64,000 nucleotides of DNA, taken from the NCBI GenBank assembly GCA_029204225.1, contig CM055092.1, positions 76,687,950-76,751,949 on the forward strand, read 5' to 3'. Positions within the stretch are counted from its first letter, which is position 1, and every line of letters begins with the position of its first letter. Of the stretch, positions 48,201-57,250 are shown in pieces. The notes under the pieces were generated by a model, which saw nothing but the letters and a program-made list of their open reading frames with translations, was not told the origin of the DNA and made no database searches. The position numbers and the translations under genes are program-made. Source of the stretch: Diphasiastrum complanatum (taxonomy: Eukaryota; Streptophyta; Lycopodiopsida; Lycopodiales; Lycopodiaceae).

Positions 48201-49549
48201 AAGATCGCGGCCAGTTCAACACATGTTTTTTTATTTTTAAGAAAACTTTCCGACCCAGCACGTTCTGGAACGTACGGAACGGAGGGAACGGGACGTTTTT
48301 TTGCTTGGAACGGGCTTCTAAGGTACAAATTCAATTCTACATGCTGTGGATAATCAACTTATCTGTAACAAAAAAAAGGAAAAAAATACTGAAGGGCTAA
48401 ATCAAATGTTGCATATATACACATTGATAGCTTTTTATGAGAAATAAAAAGTGCAGATGACTACATCCAACATTTCATTCTCGTGCCTATGAATGCAAGG
48501 CTGCATGTACATCCATATGGCTGTATGTGTCTGGACAGCAGATATATAGTCCATATGTGGACCGGATATCTGCTAAAAATCAGCTATTTGAAAGAACAAT
48601 TCACTGCAGGTGGCTGGGGGAAGGGCTTGTATGAAGTTCGTTGTCCATTAAATAACGTCCATTAAATAACGAAGAAATCTTGACAGAAACAGGAACCACA
48701 GAATTATATTGCAATGAGATAAGGACAAGCAAAAAGGTGACCTGATAATGCATATTAATCAGAGTTGATTATAAAGCTGGGTATATTTCTTCCTTTGGCT
48801 ATTGAAAACATCAACTTGCAAAGAAGCAAGACATGCAACATGCTATGCTCAGCAATTAAAGTACGGACGAAGTTATTCAGGTGACTCATCAATCATGCAG
48901 TAAAATTGGAATGGAACAAATAAACACACGCAATGAAAGGTTATGACAGTACATCCCGGCCAAGGTATTTTCGTGGAAACACATTACGATCAATATCAGG
49001 AAAAGATCCAACATGGGCAATATGTCTATGATCATTCTCACTATCATCACGATTGGATTGTGTTCTAGTATCTAGTATATCTACAAAGTATTAATATGAA
49101 GCAGTGAATCGGGGAATCGGGAATCAAAATCAACCTACAGTCACTAAGGCCTCCCGATGGAGTATAGCATACACATCCTCCTCTTGTGATCTTGGTGGCA
49201 AGTTTGGAACCCTTGCCACATCAATCTGCATTTGAGGCCCAGGGGCGAGAGCATTCTCCACTTTTAGTGCTTGTGCCTTGCTTTATGTATTGCTAATGTT
49301 TTGTAGTTAGGCATGAGCCGAAGAAGTTTTGCTTTTATTTCTTTTTTTTATGTGCAATATTTTTGGTCATCCTTTTGCAAATCATACTTTTAGGTGGTAC
49401 AGTAAACCTTTGGTATGGAATTTACCAATATGCAGGTGTTGACTGATTTTCAAGAGAATCCCAAGTCAGCGCAGGATCATACAAAAAATCCAATGATAAT
49501 GGCAAAAATTCAGAAGCTTGTCGCTGCTGGAATTGTCCAGTTACGTTGA
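20537..49549 (+). CDS. HOP: Hsp70-Hsp90 organizing protein (HOP/STI1), complete, 8 coding exons
   Basis: Coding exons: 20537-21427, 22445-22733, 23742-23827, 45737-45907, 46073-46125, 46243-46309, 46520-46579 and 49436-49549 (TGA). All introns are GT-AG, phases agree, and the total is 1731 bases or 576 residues, normal for plant HOP. The protein is a cytosolic co-chaperone that holds Hsp70 and Hsp90 together during client transfer. Domain order: TPR1 (about 1-115); DP1 with [17 protein letters not shown] and NDPRMMQVL; an acidic linker; TPR2A ([20 protein letters not shown], continuing into exon 2); TPR2B ([20 protein letters not shown], exons 3-5); and DP2 ([19 protein letters not shown] to VAAGIVQLR). 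The TPR1 carboxylate-clamp residues K6, N10, N41, K71 and R75 are all present, and TPR2A keeps the matching Lys/Asn/Asn/Lys/Arg. Nothing is broken, so the gene should be active despite a third intron of 21909 bases full of transposons. Introns 1, 2 and 7 are about 1.0, 1.0 and 2.9 kb; the others are about 0.1-0.2 kb. Exon positions come from reading the frame and splice sites, not from transcripts. Confidence 0.96.
23828..25895. other. Left part of HOP intron 3, no recognised element
   Basis: AT-rich intronic DNA after the donor GTATAAGT. Short open frames (for example 24410-24604 plus, 25165-24929 minus) lack any family resemblance. Confidence 0.5.
25904..26261. mobile_element. Short hAT-type MITE, 358 bp
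   Basis: An exact 8-bp target duplication, CTTGATAC, lies at 25896-25903 and 26262-26269. The ends form an imperfect terminal inverted repeat: left CATGTTTTATCGAAACG, right (reverse complement) CAATGTTTCATGGATCCG. Both subterminal regions are dense in CGTTTCGAAACG-like palindromes, including GAAACGCGTTC near 25934. The element has no coding capacity. An 8-bp duplication is characteristic of the hAT superfamily. Confidence 0.75.
26270..27906. other. HOP intron 3, no recognised element
   Basis: Nothing recognisable was found. The minus frame at 26984-26733 resembles no known family. Confidence 0.45.
27907..30889 (+). mobile_element. Ty3/gypsy chromovirus-like element with internal deletion
   Basis: LTRs start TGTTAGGGACCCAACTCCC at 27907 and again at 30616, after the polypurine tract TTAAGGAAGAGGGAA. 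The right LTR is cut at about 30889 by a copia LTR. Gag opens at 28739 ([16 protein letters not shown]), has an internal stop and contains [15 protein letters not shown]. The sequence then jumps to the end of RNase H ([12 protein letters not shown] near 29065), so protease, reverse transcriptase and most of RNase H are deleted. Integrase at 29500-30250 is well kept ([48 protein letters not shown]). A C-terminal chromodomain-like part follows ([12 protein letters not shown], then [14 protein letters not shown]), with stops at 30250, 30354 and 30494. The element lies in HOP intron 3, in the same sense as the gene. Confidence 0.9.
30890..31940 (-). mobile_element. Ty1/copia 3' end: LTR and RNase H
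   Basis: The LTR occupies about 30890-31375 (minus-strand start TGTGGGATTATTCTAC). It is preceded, in element sense, by a polypurine tract (AGATTAAGGGGGAGTG, plus-strand 31376-31391) and RNase H up to about 31940 ([35 protein letters not shown]). It is nearly identical in layout to the copy at 58.5-59.8 kb. It truncates the gypsy LTR on its left. Confidence 0.85.
33189..33941. mobile_element. Non-autonomous hAT element, 753 bp, inside an LTR
   Basis: Exact 8-bp target duplication CTCCATAT at 33181-33188 and 33942-33949. Terminal inverted repeats: left CATAGATGCACTGCG, right ending CGGTGCATCTATG. The sister LTR at 42584-43036 has an uninterrupted site (about 42619), a natural empty allele. 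The left ~130 bases match the end of the transposase-bearing hAT relic at 36079. The subterminal region has GAAACGCGTTTCGA. The interior holds an unusual C/G-rich block (33410-33540). There is no coding capacity. Confidence 0.9.
33410..33540. repeat. C/G-rich short repeats inside the hAT element
   Basis: About 130 bases of G-run/C-run sequence with two to three imperfect copies of a GGGGGCTTACCGCCCCC unit followed by ACCCCC. The units are near-palindromic and stand out sharply from the AT-rich surroundings. Confidence 0.75.
33952..34037. repeat. (GAA)n(GA)n tract in the 3' LTR
   Basis: A GAA-rich stretch is followed by about 59 bases of GA (33979-34037). The 5' LTR has more GAA but only a short GA tract at the equivalent place (about 42636-42678). 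Confidence 0.9.
36079..38490 (-). mobile_element. hAT transposon relic encoding the C-terminal half of a transposase
   Basis: The left end (CATAGATGCACCGCGATTC) matches the TIR and subterminal region of the 33189-33941 element; GATCGGAT at 36071-36078 would be its 8-bp flank. On the minus strand, transposase exons lie at about 38480-37990, 37874-37537 and 37416-36631 with GT-AG borders. The middle exon has the hAT dimerisation signature: [36 protein letters not shown] and [17 protein letters not shown]. The first has [17 protein letters not shown] and LIYALMDRI. The last exon has one TAG near 37318, an acidic stretch, [10 protein letters not shown], a long Arg-Gly/Lys-Gly tail, and ends [13 protein letters not shown]. 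The N-terminal zinc finger, catalytic start and right end are missing; a gypsy element begins where the match stops. Confidence 0.9.
36395..36459. repeat. (CT)n microsatellite, 65 bp
   Basis: Uninterrupted CT between the transposase stop and the left end of the hAT relic. A short (CT) run also lies at about 36285-36300. Confidence 0.95.
38551..42090 (+). mobile_element. Ty3/gypsy element with internal deletion and no integrase
   Basis: An LTR-like segment ends ACA at 38745, beside a primer-like TGGTATCAAGAAATC. Gag starts at 39455 ([14 protein letters not shown]) and includes [16 protein letters not shown] zinc knuckle [14 protein letters not shown] lies near 40466. Protease at about 40680-40840 has [12 protein letters not shown], with DIVLGRDW at about 40945. 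The reverse-transcriptase start ([19 protein letters not shown]) is followed by a deletion that removes the catalytic core. RNase H resumes at about 41450-42040 ([37 protein letters not shown]) with one frameshift near 41685. The element ends at 42090 in CA/CT repeats before any integrase. The gag and RNase H ends are close to those of the gypsy at 27.9 kb, so both belong to one clade. Confidence 0.88.
42108..42427. repeat. (CA)n and (TC)n simple-sequence block
   Basis: CA-rich repeats interspersed with short unique words (42108-42350), then 77 bases of TC (42351-42427). Confidence 0.95.
42430..42573. other. Palindrome-rich segment, possible hAT terminus
   Basis: GGTTCGAACGGTTCGAACC-type palindromes are packed into about 110 bases, ending CGATGCAACC beside the primer site of the minus LTR element. 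The style matches the subterminal regions of the hAT elements nearby, but no matching second end or target duplication was found. Confidence 0.35.
44660..44865 (+). pseudogene. Three degenerate CCHC zinc-knuckle repeats
   Basis: Three knuckle-like motifs follow each other about 60-70 bases apart: [26 protein letters not shown] and [15 protein letters not shown] frame change separates the first from the second. Each has lost one or more of its cysteines or histidine. They lie directly after the broken reverse-transcriptase start of the copia element, where no zinc knuckle is expected. They probably derive from a second gag-like sequence. Confidence 0.5.
45217..45375. repeat. GTTCTGGAAC-rich palindromic segment with an AG tract
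   Basis: Several GTTCCAGAAC/GTTCTGGAAC palindromes flank a mostly AG tract (about 45246-45278). The composition resembles the ends of the element at 47492-48322, but no target duplication was found. It may be a degraded relative. Confidence 0.4.
46987..47206. repeat. Direct repeat, about 86 bp, period 134 bp, in HOP intron 7
   Basis: 46987-47072 and 47121-47206 are diverged copies sharing CTTGC, TATATAG, CACAACAAAGAG and a GACAGGAC-like block in the same order. Confidence 0.7.
47492..48322. mobile_element. hAT-type element carrying a host gene fragment (Pack-hAT), 831 bp
   Basis: Exact 8-bp target duplication GTACAAAT at 47484-47491 and 48323-48330. Terminal inverted repeats: left CTTAGTTGCCCGTTCC, right (reverse complement) CTTAGAAGCCCGTTCC. 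Subterminal regions are rich in CGTTCC and AACGCGTTTC palindromes. The interior holds a piece of an FCP1/NIF-like phosphatase gene, listed separately, and no transposase. It lies in intron 7 of HOP. Confidence 0.85.
47600..47990 (+). pseudogene. Captured fragment of an FCP1/NIF-like (HAD) phosphatase gene
   Basis: Inside the hAT element one frame gives [10 protein letters not shown] (about 47685-47714). After a frameshift, the frame 47701-47955 gives [23 protein letters not shown] and [17 protein letters not shown]. After a TGA comes IGQAPMG. Plant NIF/FCP1-homology proteins have this series in the same order: [28 protein letters not shown], an LRxYL-GL segment and V-EYV-HPIGQ. The DDSP box is the C-terminal catalytic motif of this HAD family. 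The N-terminal DxDxT nucleophile motif is absent, so the piece cannot encode a phosphatase. No intron interrupts it. Its parent gene is not in the window. Confidence 0.75.
48323..49435. other. Right part of HOP intron 7
   Basis: After the target duplication copy there is AT-rich intronic sequence up to the acceptor (ATATGCAG, 49428-49435). No element was recognised. Confidence 0.5.
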
Positions 49550-51000
49550 AGTCCAATGAAGCTGTTTTTGATTGAATGTTTCAAGTTTGAACCTGCTCAA
49601 CAGCCAGAGGTTCGTCCCCAGCCTACTATTGGTTGGCAGCTCCTTTCCTCTGTTTGAGCTCTGGAGTGTGATTTCACTAAGGCACACATGGGATATTCAA
49701 AAAAAGAAGAAAAAGAAAAAGAAGCTAGAGGCTCAATTTAGAAAAGCTAAACGTTCAGCATGGGAACTTGAGTTTCTGTGCTTAACTTACAATTTGATTA
49801 ATCAATGAATAGTGCAAATAGATTTGGGCTAGTATTCATTGCTGAAGATTTCGTTTCAACCTCTTTTACCTATTTTGGAGTTACCATACTTCTTGGATCA
49901 GCTTTCAAATTAGTAGGTAGATATTCTGGCCAGATATTTTGTAGGTATAGTATTTACCAATCAAGTGATGACTGGAATTGAGGCATTATTGAAGACACTT
50001 GCTGTGAGAGATTTTTGATAGTTTTTGGGCTTGAAAGAAAGTTTGTCTGGTTTTTGCAGTGCAAGCAATATGGAAGATCTTTTGCCATAATTTGTTTGTT
50101 TATTCAAGCCTCCCTTGGAAACCAAGATGCATAATTGGTTTGTTTATGGTTAGAGACTGTTAGTACCTAAAGAAGTTGGCTATATATTCACCTTCCGACA
50201 TATGTAAATATTAAACTCCTGATGAATCGAATGACTAACATCACTCTAGTTTTGTAGCTTATTGTGCTGCAAAACATTGTCTACAATTTTGAAATTAACA
50301 AATGGCAAAAATAGACTGCCTCAACATTTGGTACTGTATAATTCCAGATATTATAACACGACTCCATGTTGCAGGTTATTGTGCTGCACAACATTGTCTA
50401 CAGTTTTGAACTTAACAAATGGGAAAAATAGCGTATTAACATTTGGATACCTTTTAGTTTTACTGCATTGAGCATAGCTCAGGCCGAAAAAGCCCGATCA
50501 GAACATTTTTGGGCTGGACTTGTCGTTCCATGTTACGGAACAAGTTTTAAACTTATGTTTTTTCACTTCTTACCAAAGTTTTCGAAAGGCTTAGAAAAGC
50601 ATTTCTAAGGTTCTTCTATCTGCACCACATCAGTGAATGATAGAATCTGTCCACCACAGTGAATGAGAGAATCTCATGTAGACTTGAAATCTCTCCGTAC
50701 AACAATGTTTAATTCCAAGTTTGACTTCTTGAAGTTTGACCAAGCAGTCTTACAGAGAATATTTTTCATTTTAACTAGACACAGATTGATGAAATTGTTG
50801 AGTTTTTAGAAAAGTCTTTTCAGTCCATAGCTATGTTTAAGAGTTATGTAAAAACGTTTAGATAAAGTGTACGAGGAGTATGCTAAACTTGATTTGTGAA
50901 ATCTCGGTAGGCAGCATACCTTTGCTTGGAGTACGATGATGCTTGGTTTATAAAATGAACCAGACTGTAAATGATAACAGGCCGTAGTAATCGAACAATG
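49550..51000. other. HOP 3' untranslated region and intergenic DNA
   Basis: No gene is supported. Short plus frames (49572-49808, 50262-50471) have no family resemblance. A direct repeat lies at 50259-50431. No clear AATAAA was seen close to the stop. Confidence 0.45.
50259..50431. repeat. 56-bp direct repeat, period 117 bp
   Basis: 50259-50314 and 50376-50431 share TTATTGTGCTGCA, AACATTGTCTACA and TTAACAAATGG with only about five differences. Confidence 0.8.
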
Positions 51001-51564
51001 CTAAATTATCACATAGATGGTTAGTTCGTGAATGAGAAAGGCATGCCAGTCATATGGTACAACCGTGGGGCCAGAGAATCCCAAGAAGGATTTCACTATC
51101 TGACTCAGCAACGTGGATTGGATTCTGTCTTTGCAAAATGTTAAAACAACTAGAAAGTTGTTCAACAGATGCGTAGTCGCCTGTACGACAGGTTCCGTGA
51201 CAGCCTCTATCAGGTAACCGTTGTTAGTTTGGATGAGGATCTCTAGTGTAGTCTTGGCAACAAAAGGTTTGATCAGGCTTTTTGCCTGACGATGGGAGAT
51301 GGGCTGACGGTCATTGGACATAATGCCAACGGTGACCATCGAGTCCGCATTAACCCTGACCTTGTACGTGGTACCTTGGTACAAGAAGTAGAAACGCGAC
51401 TTCGACGCGTCCGAGGTGGCATAAGCGTGAAGGGCGAGGCTCATGTTAATCTCAAAAATGATGATTTCTCCATCATGAATTCTCGTAGAGATTTTCATGG
51501 ATGCATCTGAGTCATATCTAGTGACTGTCCAAGTTTCTAGAGCTATCTCCAAGGGGATCTTCAA
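51001..51564 (-). CDS. Unrecognised 187-residue ORF downstream of a gypsy integrase
   Basis: An intact frame starts MKIPLEIALETWTVTRYDSD and ends with a hydrophobic stretch (HAFLIHELTIYVII). The middle has a mix of charged and hydrophobic residues (SRFYFLYQGTTYKVRV) with no low complexity and no obvious signal peptide. It lies about 160 bases beyond the integrase relic, on the same strand. That is the position where Athila/Tat-type gypsy elements place an extra or envelope-like ORF before the 3' LTR. I recognise no motif, so an element accessory protein is an inference from position only. It could also be a captured host sequence. Confidence 0.5.
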   Translation of the reverse strand: MKIPLEIALETWTVTRYDSDASMKISTRIHDGEIIIFEINMSLALHAYATSDASKSRFYFLYQGTTYKVRVNADSMVTVGIMSNDRQPISHRQAKSLIKPFVAKTTLEILIQTNNGYLIEAVTEPVVQATTHLLNNFLVVLTFCKDRIQSTLLSQIVKSFLGFSGPTVVPYDWHAFLIHELTIYVII

Positions 51565-51721
51565 AAATCATTAAAAAAGTGCCCTTTTAGAGTGTTTTTT
51601 GACGAGATCTTGAGATTCTCTGATTTTTAACTTTTATAAACTGATAATCAGCTTCAACCATGTTAGATCTGACTGCTGGTAGTTTTCTGAAAGTTTTGAT
51701 GGATATTTGGTAGCAGATCCA

Positions 51722-53095
51722 TTAATTTTGGGTGAAAAATGCTCTTAATTTGCCATAGTTATTGAGACCGAGATCTCTGATCTGCAAATTTGGGGGACTT
51801 ATTGGCATAATCTGATGATCTGCTTCCCTCTTGATCCCATCTGGATCTGGATCCCTCTTGGATCCTGATAGATTTCCCCAGTCTTGATGGATCTGGCTAA
51901 ATCTTGATGGATCTAGCTTGATTTGGCTCGATCTTTCTAGATCTGGTGTGTCGAACGGTTTCCCATCTAGCTTTTCCATATTCGTGGCTCCATGATTAAG
52001 AATTTCTTTGATCCGAGGACCTTCGCCTGTGAATTTTAATTTTCCCTTGATCGTCTTGGTTTTATACATCAGGACTGGAACTAAGATCCGTCTTTTGTAG
52101 CCTGCGATCGTGCCATGGTTTGCGTCTTTTCTTTTCAGCTGCCAGTGCATGTATAGCTAGTAAGTGTGTTTCACAAAGTTTATGCAGAGCTTCGATGGGT
52201 AGTTGTAGAGATTTGGATTCATTAAGGCGTTGTGTTGTGGCAATCCTTAATGAAGGGACTAAAAAGTCTACTGACATTACAACATCCTGACCATATACCA
52301 ATTGGAAAGGTGTTTGATCAGTGCTTCCCTTATATGCTGTCTTGAATGGCCACAGAGCAGCATGCAACTTGTGTTCCCAATCTGATCTCTGCTAGCTTCA
52401 ACTGTTTTCGTGAGCACACTACACAGGATCTTATTGGACGATTCTGCTTGCCCATTACGGCGAGGATAATAAGGCGTATTAATTCTATGGATCATGAAGA
52501 ATTCCTCAAACAGGACCTTGATGGTCTCATTGATGAAATGACTTCCGTGATTTCTGACTATCTCCACCGGGCATCCAAAGCGCACAATGATATTTTCATA
52601 AAGGAACTTGGCAGTTGTACTAGCATCAGCTACTCTTACTGCCTTGGCTTCGACCCACTTGGTGAGATAGTCCGTGGCTACGATTATGTATCGAGCCTGG
52701 GTACTCCCCCTTGCTGCAGGGTGAATTGGACCGATGTAATCCAATCCTCACTTTTCGAATGGTGCTTGGGCTAAGAACGGGTGCAGTAGGTCATAATTCA
52801 ATCTCGTTGGTCTCCTTGCCCTTTGGCATAAATCGCATTTCCTCAGGTATTCTTCCGTATCCTTGTGAGTTGTTGGCCACCAACATCCTGATTGCAAGAT
52901 CTTGCGAAGTATAATGTCGGATGCAAAATGGCCTCTCCCCATGCCTTCATTTGAAAGTGCAATGATCTGGGTGGCCTCATGAGGAAGAGTCCATCGCCAA
53001 AGAATTCCATCTGGTCCTCTTCGGTATAATTGGCCGGCAATGAGCATTCTTGAAGCACATGGATTTGTGCAAGAGTTTTGGCATCCATGTCTCAC
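51722..53095 (-). mobile_element. Ty3/gypsy integrase (Athila/Tat-like), partial element
   Basis: On the minus strand, in order: the zinc-binding H2C2 region (GHFASDIILRKILQSGCWW; CDLCQRARRP) at about 52960-52780; the integrase core (DYIGPIHPAARGSTQARYII; TDYLTKWVEAKAV; TPYYPRRNGQAESSNKIL) at 52744-52400; the segment TPFQLVYGQDVVMSVD near 52290; and the C-terminal part (KGKLKFTGEGP; LDGKPFDTPDL) at about 52060-51950. At least three frame breaks are present. Gag, protease and reverse transcriptase, expected to the right of 53100, are missing, and no LTR was identified. Confidence 0.88.
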
Positions 53096-53469
53096 TTAAA
53101 ATGGCATGAAATTGTCCTAATACGGTTAAGGGTGTACCTGTCTGATCTAATTTAGAAAGGTAGTGAATGTCGCAACAGACTTTGTTAGACAAGTTCTATT
53201 AGGTATGTCTAAGGTTTAAAAAGAGATGTGGCTTGCTCTTCCTAGAAAGCATGGATATGCTCAAGATAGATGACATGGGAACATAACTCGATGAATGCAT
53301 CAAACAATCGTCATGATTAGTATGATGTGGATTCACCCTAATACCTACCCAATGGTCCAAGCATGTCTTTGTTGTTATGCAATTATTAAATACGGTTAAC
53401 TTTGAATATGTAGAATTGTTATGATTTGATTGAGGTGGATCTATATACGATAAACTGATCATTATGATT

Positions 53470-56400
53470 GAGGCCCTAATACGATAATAATTACATTAAC
53501 AATCTCAAAGCTTTAGTGAATCAATTATATGTCATCGATTGTCCAATCTCGAACAACGATGCAGTCACAACTTTACTTTCAAGTCTTTCAGTATCTTACA
53601 AGAATTTTATTATGTTTATCAATACACAACCTGATCATGACCCTTCAAAAGGTCACTTATATTCTCATTCAAGAAGAGATTAGAAGAAAGGTTTCGACCT
53701 GTCTACTAAAGACAAAGGTTTAGCACTATTCACCAAGAAAATTTCTAAGAAGAAATTTCATTCCAGGGCCAAACCTACTTCTGATTCACAATCTTCACAG
53801 TCTTCTCATTCAAGTCATGATAAACCTAAAACCAAATTACTCTGCAAATATTGCAAAGGACAAATCATGATATAAAAACTGTAGGATTCAAATGCACAAT
53901 GAGGCAAAGAAGACAGTCACATGAGTCTGCAGAATATCAGCAAGCTTTGGAGGCAAAAGAAGAAGAGCCAAGACTTTTCATGGCCAAACATAACACATGG
54001 AAAGTGGTGCCACACAACACATGACATCAAGTAAAGAATGATTTGTGTTTCTCAACACAACTAGTACCAAGAAATACATATATCTTGGTAATTCAAGCAG
54101 CCACCAGGTGGAAGCCGAAGGTACCATACGACTGCAATTTCAAAATGGTTCATAAAAAACCATATCAGACGTACTTTATGTCCTAGGCCTCACCAAGAAC
54201 TTGCTATCAATAAGTAGTATAACGATCGCCAAGTGAAGATCTTCAAGAATCTTGTCACATTCAAACCAAAAGGACAACTCTGGAGCATGAACCACCCAAC
54301 CAATATGGAGAGGCTAGTCAATACCCTAACCAATCCACCCCCAAGCCACCGTGAATGAATACAAGAGAGGAGAGGAAACCTGGCTCAAGAATCTAAAATT
54401 CCAATAGGGAGATGGGCGAGTTTCCATGGTATGTATTTTCTCCAAGAGGAGAGAATATTTTCCTTAGGATCTCCATGCAGCCTATATTGAGCTATTGACC
54501 TCCTATTCTTGCATTAAAGCAGTCATTCACTATTCAAGTGCTCCTATGTCCAATTATAGGTCTGGGCCCTCATATGATTATTAATTAGTTGATACGACCA
54601 CGTCCAGAATGACGTAGCATAACTAATAACCACATACAACTAGAGTGATCGACTATCCACGTCAAGAATTGTTCTGATTATCTTATACAGGACATGGACA
54701 TAATATTCTTCCCCCCTTGAACCACTTGTATCTCTAGAAGTGAAACGTAGGGAAATTCTTCTTTATGCTTTCGACCCGCTCCCATGAGTCATCATCCTCA
54801 GTCCCTCCCTTCCACTCAATCAAGCACTTAGAGATAGAACGATTTTTGAATTGTTTATTTATGGTTCTGAGTACCTTTTCAGGTTCCAAAGGAACACTAA
54901 GTGATAAGTCCTCCAAATGGGTAAGATCTTCCTCTGAATCAACTATGTCACCTTCATGTCAACTTAATTTTAAACGGCTTACATGAAACACAAGGTGAGC
55001 TGTAGATTTGTTCTGAATATCTACTTCATAAGCTAAAGAACCAATTTTCTTTATAATCCGAAACGGTCCACAATATCTGGTAGACAATTTATAATGCTTT
55101 TCCGTACGCATAGTCTTAGAATCCTTAGGTATTCTAAGATATACCCATTCATCAACTTTAAAATCTCTAATTGTAAAGAGCACAATAGCCTCATTTTGAA
55201 CTCCAACACGACACATGCAATGCCTAAAGGGTGCCTTCACACGAGACAACAAGCTTGATGGACTAAAGTCTCATGATTGGCATAAATTTTTATAGGTTGG
55301 CATGTTTTTTGACGTTGTTTTATTTCACAACTGAAAAAATATGAGGTAAAGGGCCAAGAGGCGCATAAAGTCTGTAGATTGCATAAAGCTTTATATGGGC
55401 TAAAACAAGCTCCACTTGCTTGGTTTGATAGAATAAATCATATCTTATGCAAATTTGTTTCAATCCAAACAATACTGACTACAATGTATATGTACAATAT
55501 TTAAATATTAGATCAGTAATCATTGCACTTAATGTGGATGATGCAATATTATTCAACAATGATAAATCATTATTGTCAAAGATTAAATCAAATCTTTTAA
55601 ATAAATTGACATGACTTATCTAGGTGAAGTACATCACTTACTCAGCATTCAAATCAGCAGAAATAGAGTAAACATGAAGCCTTATCTCAATCGGTATAGA
55701 TATATGTATAACATGTTATAGAAATACAACATGGGTGATTGTAAGCCCATTGATTCACCAATGGACCTTGGCTATAAGCTCTCAAAAAAAAAGTGTCCCA
55801 AGGATATATTAGAAGAGTATACACAGTACTCTTATCAGTCCTTGATCGGGTCATTGATGTATGTAATGGTCTGTACTAGACCAAATATGGCCTTTACAAT
55901 CAGTACACTTAGTCAATTTATGACAAATCTAGGATTACAACATTGGAAGGCTCTGAAAAGAGTCATGAAGTACATTCAAAGTATCAAAGCCTATGCACTA
56001 TGCTATGCTGGAATTATTCTTGTAGGATCAACTCTTTATGGGTACAATGATTCAGATTGGGGTGGAGATCTAGATACCATAAAATCCACTTTCGATTATT
56101 GCTAGACGTCCAGTCTCTTGGAATAGCAAAAAGCAGAAATCAGTCTCTTTGTCTTCAACAAAAGTTGAATATATTGGTGCAACTCGGGCTACAAAAGAAG
56201 CTATTTAGATCAGATTATTGTTGTAGGATATCTCAAACCAACAACTCAAAGCTACAACCATCTATTGTGACAACTTAAGTTGCCTATCTCTTTCTCTCAA
56301 TCCTAGGTTTTATTCTAGGATTAAACGCATTGTCTTGCAATTTTATTTTGTAAGAGAGAAAGTACTTGCAAAGCAAGTATAATTAGTATATTATGATACT

Positions 56401-57250
56401 AACGAGATGGTTGCAGATATTTTTACTAAATCTCTAATTAGATCAAAACATGTTTATATTGTGAATATGTTAAAGCTGGATCATAGTCGAATTGTGAGCT
56501 TAAGGAGAAGTGTTGGAGTTAATCTCCTTTCACTCTCTAATCCATCTAAGTAGCTGCAAGTTTTATTTCCACTACTCTGTTTTTTTTGTCAATTGCAGAT
56601 GCAATTCTGCAAAAAAACACTGGATTCTACACAGGCGAAAAAGCGAAAATCTGCGATACTATAGATTTACTCACAATTAAGTGACAGTTCAGCTGCCTGC
56701 AGATTTACAGAAAGTTTTCCAACAGGCGAAAAATGCGAAGTACCAAAGATACATACAGATCTCGTCATTTTGGCCTTCTCGACACCTACAAAAATACATT
56801 GTATTTTTTGTAGATATCAAAAGGTGATAACGATAGTCTGCTCGCGATAGTGACTAACTGCCAACATCAAAGGGTTGTCGAGAGGAAGAGATCGATCATT
56901 GAGAGGTGATCGCAAGAGAGTTTTACAATGTGCAAATTAGTGTGAGACACATAGTGCTATGCATGATCTTAAGCTGTTTCATGACAGACATTATCATTTT
57001 GCACACCGAATTCATAAAGAGTCACTGTACTCAACTCATTTAATTGAAGCATAGGTAGGATTTTTTTGCACATTATCATGTCTTGAATTATCTGATTTTA
57101 TTCACTCTTTTTTCTTGTTCTAATAACACACTACAATCATCATCCTCATTACAACTTCCATATCGATAACGACTACACTTTCATGGTTGTCTACGACACC
57201 TCAAAAAGGTAGTAGAACGGATGTCATTGACTCCTATGTTATCAACTATC
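53470..57250 (+). mobile_element. Ty1/copia element, 3' half and LTR, split by a gypsy fragment
   Basis: Gag end at 53500-53750 (NNDAVTTLLSSLSVSYKNF), zinc-knuckle start CKYCKGQ near 53845, and protease remnants to about 54280. After the gypsy insertion, reverse transcriptase resumes at about 55370 (ALYGLKQAPLAWFDRI; NVDDAILF), then 55731-56105 (SYQSLIGSLMYVMVCTRPNM; GYNDSDWGGDLDTIKST) and RNase H to about 56480 (SSTKVEYIGA; MVADIFTKSL). A polypurine tract (TTAAGGAGAAG) leads into an LTR starting TGTTGGAGTT at 56511; its right border, about 57250, is uncertain. Integrase is missing and stops are frequent. Confidence 0.85.
54280..55262 (-). mobile_element. Ty3/gypsy chromovirus 3' end: integrase C-terminus, chromodomain and LTR
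   Basis: The minus frame 55252-54959 gives [32 protein letters not shown] and AHLVFHVSRLKLS. The frame 54916-54734 gives a chromodomain-like segment (CLIEWKGGTEDDDSWERVES). A purine-rich tract (complement of plus-strand 54701-54720) precedes an LTR whose edge is at 54700 (minus start TGTCCATGTCC) and which extends left to about 54280. It interrupts the copia element around it. Confidence 0.85.

Noticed and set aside
47918-48334. 138-residue minus frame in the Pack-hAT element
   Set aside because: It overlaps the right terminal repeat and the target duplication and has no recognisable domain.
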